33,408 bases of DNA. It comes from Spartobacteria bacterium UBA5019. GTDB lineage: Bacteria; Verrucomicrobiota; Verrucomicrobiia; Chthoniobacterales; Terrimicrobiaceae. The stretch covers positions 6,525 through 39,932 of the forward strand of contig DGXZ01000087.1 of the NCBI GenBank assembly GCA_002396485.1. The letters are read 5' to 3'. Shown piece by piece: positions 1 to 6,685 of this stretch. The notes under the pieces are model-generated. The model searched no databases. It was not told where the DNA came from and saw only the letters and a list, made by a program, of their open reading frames with translations. Numbering within the stretch: position 1 is the first letter of the stretch; the number at the start of each line of letters is the position of its first letter. Both the position numbers and the translations under genes were made by a program.

Positions 1-693
1 ACACTTCGAGACGATTGAGCTCATTCTTTGGATAAAAACAATCTAAAATTATTTATAATCTAATTTGCAGGATAATTATCTATCTGAAATGAAAGCATCT
101 TAAACCGAAAACTTACGCATACTCTCTACTCGGACGAAGTATTTATTTTTAAGAATAATCGGACTGCGTAGGCGAAAGATTGCAGATGTTGACAACATGT
201 CACCCTTTTTTTGGAAAAAAGAGCGCTCTTTTTAAGCTGTCAATTAATACGGAAGACCGACAAGCCTGATCGCGCTGGATATGTCCGAGAGCATCGCAGG
301 TGTCGGATTTATAGATCTCGGAGAGCGTAGGACAACTAAAACAGCTATTGATGAAAAATTCCGTTCCTTATCCAAGAAGCAAGCCGGCAAGGCGGGTGTA
401 AACCAGATCGGTCGCCTGCTCACCAATGCAGTGAACACAAACGAGGATCTTGCCTTTCGCGCGAAAGAGAAGTTGTAAAATCCTTCATCCCCGCGAATGA
501 CGAGCAGGCTGCCGCAGCCCCATCTCGCCGACCCAGCCGGAAAAATGACAATGAGGTCGTAGTTCAATTGCTCAGCGAGCCAAACGCACATCCTCTTGTT
601 GGCAAGTTTTTTTATAGTTTGGAAAAAAAACGATCCGTGTTGCCGAAAGGGCTTCTGGAAGATATCACTCTTGAAGTCTTTTCTAAAAAAAAT
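1..693. other. Gene-poor leader before tpiA
   Basis: No recognised gene lies here. Bases 1-240 are A+T-rich and have no long reading frame on either strand. Small symmetric elements are visible: ATGTTG-A-CAACAT at 186-198, overlapping a TTGACA-like hexamer at 189-194 that has no convincing -10 box at the usual distance, and AAAAAGAG/CTCTTTTT at 216-233. From about 248 to 690 the base composition becomes more gene-like. One short + strand reading frame (281-478, listed separately) may be a small gene or a remnant. The tpiA promoter should lie in this stretch, but I cannot place it with confidence. Confidence 0.5.
281..478 (+). CDS. Possible small protein or gene remnant, unrecognised
   Basis: A 65-residue frame from ATG to TAA, open back to a stop at 245-247. 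I do not recognise the protein: it is basic, mostly soluble-looking, with no signal peptide or membrane segment. In favour of coding, my hand count finds roughly 70% purines at first codon positions, an RNY-like bias expected of genes. Against it, there is no Shine-Dalgarno site, no recognisable family, and the same stretch is also open on the opposite strand. After its stop, the register used by tpiA stays open without an ATG until 694, so a decayed, frameshifted gene is possible. Confidence 0.25.
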   Translation: MSESIAGVGFIDLGERRTTKTAIDEKFRSLSKKQAGKAGVNQIGRLLTNAVNTNEDLAFRAKEKL

Positions 694-1458
694 ATGCGCA
701 AAAAAATTATCGCCGCCAACTGGAAGATGAACATGACAGTAGCCGAGACGGTCAGCTACCTTGAGAATTTCCGCAGCCATGTTGACGAGGTCAATGGTGT
801 GGAAATCGTCATTGCTCCCCCATTCACCGCCATTGCAAAACTTTCGGATCTCCTCGGTGGCTCGCAAAAAATCCGCCTCGGGGCGCAGAACATGTATTTC
901 GAGATGTCGGGCGCCTACACAGGAGAAATCAGCCCCGCCATGCTGCGCGAACTTTTCGTGCGCTATGTCATCCTGGGTCACAGCGAACGCCGCCAGATTT
1001 TCGGAGAGACGGACGCCCTCGTTAACAAAAAGGTCCTCACCGCTCTGGCCAGCGGCCTGCGTCCCATCCTCTGCGTTGGAGAGACACTGGAGGAGCGCGA
1101 TGCCGGGCGTGAGAAGGAAATTCTTGAAAAACAACTTCGTGGCAGCCTCATAGGTGTCACCGCTGCACAGATGAGCGATGTCGTAATCGCTTACGAACCC
1201 GTTTGGGCCATTGGAACCGGCAGGAATGCGACCCCTGAACAGGCACAGGATGCCCATGCCCATGTGCGGGCCGTGCTTGCGGAAATCACAGATGCAGCCA
1301 CTGCCTCGAAGGTGCGCATTCAATACGGAGGCAGCGTCAAGCCGGCCAACGCCGCAACACTCCTCAGCCAACCGGACATCGACGGCGCCCTCGTCGGCGG
1401 GGCAAGCCTCGAAGCCCTCGCCTTCTCAGAAATCGTCAAAGCAGCCGTTGTAAAGTAA
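694..1458 (+). CDS. tpiA: Triosephosphate isomerase
   Basis: Interconverts dihydroxyacetone phosphate and glyceraldehyde 3-phosphate in cytosolic glycolysis and gluconeogenesis. The 254-residue product has the family's usual length (about 250). It carries the N-terminal AANWKMN strand with Lys11, the LGHSERR segment with the electrophile His96, the AYEPVWAIGTG segment with catalytic base Glu168 and flexible loop 6, and the C-terminal YGGSV and GALVGGASL phosphate-binding turns. The frame is open upstream to about residue -42 (TTG at 568), but homology begins at MRKKIIAANWK, so ATG 694 is chosen. There is no clear Shine-Dalgarno site; the upstream run is A-rich. It is followed 94 bp later by the DAHP synthase gene on the same strand. 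Confidence 0.97.
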   Translation: MRKKIIAANWKMNMTVAETVSYLENFRSHVDEVNGVEIVIAPPFTAIAKLSDLLGGSQKIRLGAQNMYFEMSGAYTGEISPAMLRELFVRYVILGHSERRQIFGETDALVNKKVLTALASGLRPILCVGETLEERDAGREKEILEKQLRGSLIGVTAAQMSDVVIAYEPVWAIGTGRNATPEQAQDAHAHVRAVLAEITDAATASKVRIQYGGSVKPANAATLLSQPDIDGALVGGASLEALAFSEIVKAAVVK

Positions 1459-1552
1459 TTTGCCCACTCTTCAAGCCGAGCGCCCGCTCATTAAAAGGGA
1501 GGGCTCAACGCTCTGATAGAATTGAGATTTGCATGAACTCCCGCTTTAAGGG

Positions 1553-2635
1553 ATGTTTCTGCCCTTTTTGAAAATGACAGATTTGGAAATCCGACAACCT
1601 GCGGGCATCGTCCCTGTTGACAACCTGCGCGTGGCAGGAGTGACCCGCCTCATCTCACCCGCACAAATCAAATCCCAATTCCCTGCGAGCACTAACCAAC
1701 TTCAGTTGGTATCGGACGCGCGCGCGGCAGCCCGTGCGATCCTCAGTGGCGAGAATGAACGCATGCTTGTGATTGTTGGCCCTTGCTCGATTCATGATCC
1801 TGTTTCAGCGTTGGACTACGCAAAACGCCTTGCCGACTTGAACAGCGAGGTGTCGGACCGGCTTCTCATCGTGATGCGTGTTTATTTTGAGAAACCCCGC
1901 ACCACTGTTGGCTGGAAGGGGCTCATCAACGACCCGCATCTGGACGAATCCTTCGACATCAGCTCCGGCCTCACGCTCGCCCGCAAGCTCCTGCTCGACA
2001 TTTTGGACCTCGGATTGCCCACAGCGACCGAGTTTCTCGACCCCATCGTTCCACAATACATCGCCGACCTCATCAGCTGGGCAGCGATCGGAGCGCGAAC
2101 AACTGAGTCCCAAACCCACCGCGAGATGGCCAGTGGACTTTCCATGCCGGTGGGATTCAAAAATGCCACCGATGGCAGTGTGCAAACGGCGATCGATGCC
2201 ATGGGCTCATCCCGCACCGCGCACAGTTTTCTCGGCATCGACCAGGATGGTGCGACCAGCATCATCAAGACCGCCGGGAATCCCGACAACCATGTCGTTC
2301 TACGAGGTGGCAGAAATGGACCGAATTTCAGTGCCAACGATGTCCATGCTGCCCGTGAAGCGCTTCGCAAGGCAGGTTTGCATACCGCTCTGATGGTGGA
2401 CTGCAGCCATGCAAACTCCGGCAAGGATCCGAAGCGCCAGCCTGATGTCTGGCGGAGCCTTCTCGACCAACGCGCCGCAGGCGGCAGTGGGATCATTGGA
2501 GCCATGCTGGAGAGCCATCTCCACTTCGGCGCGCAACCACTCGGCGTCGATCCATCGAGTCTGCAATACGGCGTCTCTATCACGGATGCCTGCATGGACT
2601 GGGAAACCACCGCCGCACTTCTGCGCAACTCCTGA
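1553..2635 (+). CDS. aroF: 3-deoxy-7-phosphoheptulonate synthase, class I (AroFGH type)
   Basis: Condenses phosphoenolpyruvate and erythrose 4-phosphate to DAHP, the first step of the shikimate pathway. The 360-residue length matches the E. coli AroF/G/H enzymes. Diagnostic segments are VIVGPCSIHDP, VMRVYFEKPRTTVGWKGLI, GARTTESQTHREMASG, PVGFKNATDG, MVDCSHANSGKD and AMLESHLHFGAQ, holding the metal and PEP ligands of the family (Cys of GPCS, His of CSHAN, Glu of ESH). The N-terminus includes a DNLRV stretch like the feedback-inhibition region of the E. coli isoenzymes, but I cannot tell which amino acid, if any, inhibits it. ATG 1553 abuts AAGGG, too close for a good ribosome site; ATG 1574 is an alternative start. 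The aroF symbol reflects the family, not a specific isoenzyme. Confidence 0.95.
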   Translation: MFLPFLKMTDLEIRQPAGIVPVDNLRVAGVTRLISPAQIKSQFPASTNQLQLVSDARAAARAILSGENERMLVIVGPCSIHDPVSALDYAKRLADLNSEVSDRLLIVMRVYFEKPRTTVGWKGLINDPHLDESFDISSGLTLARKLLLDILDLGLPTATEFLDPIVPQYIADLISWAAIGARTTESQTHREMASGLSMPVGFKNATDGSVQTAIDAMGSSRTAHSFLGIDQDGATSIIKTAGNPDNHVVLRGGRNGPNFSANDVHAAREALRKAGLHTALMVDCSHANSGKDPKRQPDVWRSLLDQRAAGGSGIIGAMLESHLHFGAQPLGVDPSSLQYGVSITDACMDWETTAALLRNS

Positions 2636-2666
2636 ATACGGCAGGGCCAAACGCCTCGCCCTTCAC

Positions 2667-3260
2667 ATGAAAGCCTCGGAAGCCCCGTTTGCTGCGATCG
2701 ATTTCGAGAGCGCGGGAACGGCTCCAGGCCTCACAGATGAACCTGTGCAGGTAGCCATCGTCCACTGGCAGTCGGAATCACCTTTCGTCGCGCTGAATTC
2801 ACATCTTTGCCCCTCACGACCGGTCACATGGGCGGCACAGCAGGTTCACGGCATTTCAGCTGATCAACTCACCCACGCTCCCCGACTCATCGATCTGTGG
2901 CCGCGCGTCAGATCAGGCCTTGAGGGACGCTGGGTTGTGGCCCACGGCGCCGCGACTGAGAAGCGCTTCCTGCGTGTCTTCCCACTTCACCGTTTTGGGC
3001 CGTGGATGGACACTCTTACGCTCACCCGGGCGGTTTATCCCTCGCTACCTTCATATGCCCTCGGTGACGCGGTGACGGCGCTTGGTCTTCTGGATCAAAT
3101 CAAATTCCCCGGATTTCGTTGGCACGATGCCGCGTCGGATGCCATTGCATCCCTTGTCCTGCTCAGCCATTTGATCAAGGCCGCAGACCTTGCGAATGAG
3201 CCTGCGGAAATCCTCACACGCCCGAATCTCGGTGCGTATTTCGCGTCCCGCAGGAAATGA
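2667..3260 (+). CDS. DEDD-type 3'-5' exonuclease (DnaQ-like)
   Basis: A 197-residue protein with the three exonuclease motifs of the RNase H-like DnaQ/PolC-epsilon family: ExoI AAIDFES (Asp12, Glu14), ExoII VVAHGAATEKRFL, and ExoIII RWHDAASDA (His153, Asp158), so of the DEDDh kind. A single exonuclease domain fills the whole protein, as in short stand-alone proofreaders or oligoribonuclease-like enzymes. The ExoII acidic position, usually Asp, appears to be Glu98 here. It starts 31 bp after the DAHP synthase stop and may share its transcript. Its last 47 bp overlap the end of the convergent 5-FCL gene. The substrate, DNA or RNA, cannot be told from sequence. Confidence 0.82.
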   Translation: MKASEAPFAAIDFESAGTAPGLTDEPVQVAIVHWQSESPFVALNSHLCPSRPVTWAAQQVHGISADQLTHAPRLIDLWPRVRSGLEGRWVVAHGAATEKRFLRVFPLHRFGPWMDTLTLTRAVYPSLPSYALGDAVTALGLLDQIKFPGFRWHDAASDAIASLVLLSHLIKAADLANEPAEILTRPNLGAYFASRRK

Positions 3261-3792
3261 TTCCACCGGGCGTCATCAAAAAATCCATGCGCGCATCGTG
3301 ATGTTCCGCCGGAATCCGCTCGAGAACCGACTCCTCGAAACAGACCCCCACTCGGAGCCCCTCAAAGTCCGTCAAAAGGCGGTCATAATATCCCTTGCCC
3401 CGTCCCAAGCGCACCCCGCTGCGGTCAAAAGCCAAGCCCGGAACAAGGATGATATCCGCCTTAGCCAGAGCAACAGGCGCACTCGGGGGAGGCTCCAGAA
3501 TTCCGAAACTTCCTACGACAAGCACTTCAGAGCTGTCGACAATGTGAAGGTGCACTTGGGCACCAACCACACGCGGCAGAATCATCTTTTTCCCATCAGG
3601 CCAAGGCGTAAGAACATTTGGCTCCGAAGGGAGGGCACTGAAAGCACAAACCGTCCGCGCCGCAACCCAGGCATCCCAAATCCTCAGGTGGCTGAGTATT
3701 TTTTGACCTGCCGCCTGTCGGCGCTCCGCATCCAGACCCGCCAGAAATCGATGGGCTTCCGCACGCAGGCTTTGCTTTTGTTCAGGGATCAT
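3214..3792 (-). CDS. fau: 5-formyltetrahydrofolate cyclo-ligase
   Basis: Converts 5-formyl-THF to 5,10-methenyl-THF using ATP, recycling a dead-end folate in the cytosol. The 192-residue length is normal. The N-terminal helix has the EQKQSLRAE pattern that carries ATP-contacting basic residues, FSALPSEPNV begins the folate site, and LGRGKGYYDRLL (130-140) is the signature nucleotide loop. The 3' end overlaps the convergent exonuclease gene by 47 bp. Its ATG lies 5-17 bp from the start of the divergent MBL gene, so its promoter must lie inside that gene's 5' end. No Shine-Dalgarno sequence precedes it on this strand. Confidence 0.93.
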   Translation of the reverse strand: MIPEQKQSLRAEAHRFLAGLDAERRQAAGQKILSHLRIWDAWVAARTVCAFSALPSEPNVLTPWPDGKKMILPRVVGAQVHLHIVDSSEVLVVGSFGILEPPPSAPVALAKADIILVPGLAFDRSGVRLGRGKGYYDRLLTDFEGLRVGVCFEESVLERIPAEHHDARMDFLMTPGGIISCGTRNTHRDSGV

Positions 3793-3809
3793 GGAGGATG
3801 GTACTAGTC

Positions 3810-4736
3810 ATGGTCCGGAAGTACATCGAGAGAAAAATCTCCGCAAGACGCAAGCCCGAGAACCATGTGGACATGAAGCTCGGCAGCGGATGGCACAAGC
3901 GGAATTTCCTCGCGGAAGTGGTCATTCCATCCCTTTTCGCCAAGCGCGAAGGCCGACGCGTGAAGCCAGTCTTTCCCGAACTCCAACATGGCCAGATCTG
4001 CATCACTTGGATCGGCCACGCCTCCTTCCTCATCCAAACACCCGAGCACAGCGTGCTGATTGATCCCAACTGGGCAAAATGGCTCAAAGTCATCAAGCGC
4101 ATCAAGCAACCCGGCATGGAAATTCACGACCTGCCGGCCATTGATCTCGTGCTGGTGACGCATGCCCATTTCGATCATCTGGACCGCAAAACATTGCGCG
4201 CCGTTGCCAGTGACCAGGCAATTCTTGTGCCGGAAAATGTCGGCGGCCTCGTTCATGGCCTCGGCTTCAACCACGTGCAGGAATTGCAGCACTGGCAGTC
4301 CTTCGAACTCGGCTCTCTGAAAGTCACGCTCACACCGGCCCGCCATTGGGGCGCCCGCGTACTCCACGACACGCACAGGGGGTTCGGTGGATTCCATATC
4401 GAGTATGCAGGACGCTCGATTTTCCATTGTGGCGACAGCGCCTATTTCGATGGCTTCAGCGAGATCGGCGAGCGGTTGCCGGTGGAAATCGCCCTCCTGC
4501 CGATAGGAGCCTACGACGCCCCGACGAAACGAGATGTTCATATGAACCCGGAGCAGGCCATCGACGCCTTCATCCAACTCAAAGCAAAAACTCTCGTGCC
4601 AATGCATTTCGGCACCTTCCGCCTCAGCTACGAACCACTCCACGAGCCTCCGGAAAGACTCATCCGCCACGCCGCCGAGCGGTGCATCCTCGACAGCGTG
4701 TGCCTGCTGGAAGAGGGAACGCCGAGAGTTTTTTAG
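3810..4736 (+). CDS. MBL-fold metallohydrolase, NAPE-PLD-like
   Basis: A 308-residue metallo-beta-lactamase-fold hydrolase of the group that includes N-acyl-phosphatidylethanolamine phospholipase D and UlaG-like proteins. The core begins with ITWIGHASFLIQ, then TLIDPNW-like strand SVLIDPNW, the metal motif THAHFDHLD (His118, His120, Asp122, His123), PARHWGAR, the bridging Asp in HCGDSAYFDGF, and the C-terminal PMHFGTFRLSYEPL with the last His ligand. ALLPIGAYDAP and VHMNPEQA are typical of the NAPE-PLD subgroup. It has no signal peptide; the first 60 residues are basic. ATG 3810 is preferred because GGAGG at 3793-3797 is 12 nt upstream, whereas ATG 3798 directly touches it. The substrate is unknown; a phospholipid or phosphodiester is an inference. 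Confidence 0.88.
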   Translation: MVRKYIERKISARRKPENHVDMKLGSGWHKRNFLAEVVIPSLFAKREGRRVKPVFPELQHGQICITWIGHASFLIQTPEHSVLIDPNWAKWLKVIKRIKQPGMEIHDLPAIDLVLVTHAHFDHLDRKTLRAVASDQAILVPENVGGLVHGLGFNHVQELQHWQSFELGSLKVTLTPARHWGARVLHDTHRGFGGFHIEYAGRSIFHCGDSAYFDGFSEIGERLPVEIALLPIGAYDAPTKRDVHMNPEQAIDAFIQLKAKTLVPMHFGTFRLSYEPLHEPPERLIRHAAERCILDSVCLLEEGTPRVF

Positions 4737-4781
4737 TTTTTTTTTCGCACCCCTGCAGAACTGGGACTCGTAAGATTATGG

Positions 4782-5384
4782 GTGGGCAACGACAATACAG
4801 ACGATTTTCCAGACCAGACGGATGTCATGATCCTCCCATGGGTCTCCCTTTTTCCAGGTTCGCTCCTGCCGCTGTATATCTTTGAGGAACGCTACCGAGA
4901 CATGACTCAGGCGGCCCTCGCAGGAAATCGGCTGTTTGCCATCGCTCACACCTACGATGACACCACCATCGCGCCAATCGGTGGACTCGGTGTCATCCGC
5001 GCCTGTGTGATGAATGCCGATGGAACCTCCAATCTCGTCCTGCAAGGCCTATCACGCGTCGAGTTTTCTCGATTCAAAAGCTCTCCACGCCCACGCGCGA
5101 ATATCTGCGTCCACCGTGACGACCAAGAGAACATCGATGTCAGGGGCATTCGAGGCCAAATTTTAAGCAACTGCGAGGATCTCCTCGGAGAGGGATTCAA
5201 AACGCCTGAAGGCTTTACTGATTATCTGCGTTCGTCGATTTCCGACTCGGCCTTCACCGACCTCATTGCATCGACACTCATTTCGGATGCATCCCACCGC
5301 CGCACGCTTTTCGAGACGATCGAGCTCAATACCCGCATGTCGCTCCTCCTCGAAATGCTCTCCCCCACCGCAGAGTCGGCCTGA
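4782..5384 (+). CDS. LON peptidase substrate-binding domain protein
   Basis: A 200-residue stand-alone version of the N-terminal substrate-recognition domain of Lon protease, without ATPase or peptidase domains. The signature is LPWVSLFPGSLLPLYIFEERYRDM near residues 18-40, followed by LFAIAH and IGGLGVIRACVMNADGTSNLVLQGLSRVEF, the beta-rich PUA-like core. The rest is helical. Such proteins are common in bacteria, and their role (adaptor or substrate binding) is mostly unproven. The start is GTG 4782; ATG 4827 would remove 15 residues that are not conserved in the family. It converges on manA, with 25 bp between the two stops. Confidence 0.85.
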   Translation: MGNDNTDDFPDQTDVMILPWVSLFPGSLLPLYIFEERYRDMTQAALAGNRLFAIAHTYDDTTIAPIGGLGVIRACVMNADGTSNLVLQGLSRVEFSRFKSSPRPRANICVHRDDQENIDVRGIRGQILSNCEDLLGEGFKTPEGFTDYLRSSISDSAFTDLIASTLISDASHRRTLFETIELNTRMSLLLEMLSPTAESA

Positions 5385-5409
5385 CCAACCTGCGAGGCAA
5401 ATTTTCAGC

Positions 5410-6669
5410 CTATCTTGAAGAAGGAATGGATGCTTTGAAGACGACAGCAAAACCACTTTGGCTTGTGATTTCGTAACTGCAGTCCTGCGAAGCAAAGAAG
5501 GACTCGCCCTTCTTGAACTGCAGTTTGTCGACATCAGCTGTTGCGGTGATCTCGCCTTCCATCACAATCAGGATATCCGGTCCGGCACGTGTGCCGGAGT
5601 GATATACCCTGTCCTTGGAGCACTGGATGCGGCTGAGTTCAAATTCCGAAGCAGGCGTTGGATAGACGGTCTCACCGTTTCCAGCATCGATGCCGTGAAT
5701 AACATCGACCTTGCCCTCGTCGAAGGACAAGACGCGCATCAACTCGGCAACATCCACATTTTTAGGAGTCAGACCGCCACGCAGTACATTGTCGGAGTTC
5801 GCCATGAGCTCGACATTCACGCCTTCGAGGTAAGCGTGCAGAGTTCCCGCCGATTGATAAGTTGCCTCGCCAGGCTGCAAGCGGACAAGATTGAGCAAAT
5901 AAATGGAAAAGATGCCTCGGTCGCGGTGGCCATCGGGCAAAGGAAACTCCCGAGCGGCGCGCACAGCCCAGAAGTCGGGCAGGTCTTTATTTGTCGGCGA
6001 CTCCTTTTCAAGCCTTGAGATCAGAGGATTCAGAAGACTATCAACCACGGCCTGCGGCATCACCATGGCATGTCCATAGAGTTCACGGAGAAGCGCAGAC
6101 CTCGCCGCAGCATCGTTTCCAGCAAGCTCCAATCGCTCCGCGAAGTCAGGCATCAAGGGCTGCAGTTCCTCAATATTCCGCAGGCTCTCGGCAATTTCCT
6201 CCAGCGGACGAAATCCATGGAGCATCCAGAAGTCCGTGAGCGCCACATGCACTTCAGGTTTGTGATTCCTGTCTTTGTAATTCCTCGTGGGAGCCTTGAG
6301 GGGAACACCCGCCAATTCCTCAGCCTCAAATCCCGCCTGCGCTTGGGCAATCGTAGGGTGGGCCTGGATGGAAAGCATTTTTCGGGCATCCAAAACCTTG
6401 AATAAATACGGAAGGAGATTTTGAAAACGGGCCGCAACAGCTACCCCAAGAACCTTGGCCGGCGCCGCAGTGAGCAAATCGGGGAGAGGAACGGAACCAT
6501 CGGTCAACTCGGCAATAGAAGCCCCTCCCCCGTGCGCGCCAAGCCAGAGTTCGGCACACGGCAACGGCGAGGGATGTGGTTGCCCGAGCAAACTGGGGAT
6601 GAAATCGAAGCCGCCCCAATCGTAATGCTGCACGACCCCTTTCAGTTTAAAGATTCCAGTGGTCTTCAT
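5410..6669 (-). CDS. manA: Mannose-6-phosphate isomerase, class I
   Basis: Zinc-dependent interconversion of mannose 6-phosphate and fructose 6-phosphate, linking mannose use and GDP-mannose synthesis to glycolysis. The 419-residue cupin protein shows the zinc and active-site segments in order: KMLSIQAHP (Gln, His), RNYKDRNHKPEVHVAL (Glu of HKPE), YQSAGTLHAYLEGVNVELMANSDNVLRGGLTPKNVDV (His ligand and catalytic Arg), and a C-terminal cupin domain with DILIVMEGE. The length and start MKTTGIFKLKGVVQHYDWGG are typical. The ATG lies 16 bp after the Hsp70-like stop, so it probably sits last in the msrB - Hsp70 - manA transcription unit. Confidence 0.95.
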   Translation of the reverse strand: MKTTGIFKLKGVVQHYDWGGFDFIPSLLGQPHPSPLPCAELWLGAHGGGASIAELTDGSVPLPDLLTAAPAKVLGVAVAARFQNLLPYLFKVLDARKMLSIQAHPTIAQAQAGFEAEELAGVPLKAPTRNYKDRNHKPEVHVALTDFWMLHGFRPLEEIAESLRNIEELQPLMPDFAERLELAGNDAAARSALLRELYGHAMVMPQAVVDSLLNPLISRLEKESPTNKDLPDFWAVRAAREFPLPDGHRDRGIFSIYLLNLVRLQPGEATYQSAGTLHAYLEGVNVELMANSDNVLRGGLTPKNVDVAELMRVLSFDEGKVDVIHGIDAGNGETVYPTPASEFELSRIQCSKDRVYHSGTRAGPDILIVMEGEITATADVDKLQFKKGESFFASQDCSYEITSQSGFAVVFKASIPSSR

Positions 6670-6685
6670 ATCGAATGGAGTTCTG

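Noticed and set aside
216..233. AAAAAGAG/CTCTTTTT palindrome as a terminator
   Set aside because: The stem is mostly A-T with no proper loop, and no gene ends just upstream on either strand.
244..1371. 375-codon minus-strand open frame opposite tpiA
   Set aside because: It is in exact register with the tpiA codons and mirrors them; the protein resembles no family and runs antisense to a certain gene.
4737..4781. T-run after the MBL gene as a terminator
   Set aside because: There are long T stretches but no preceding G+C-rich hairpin.
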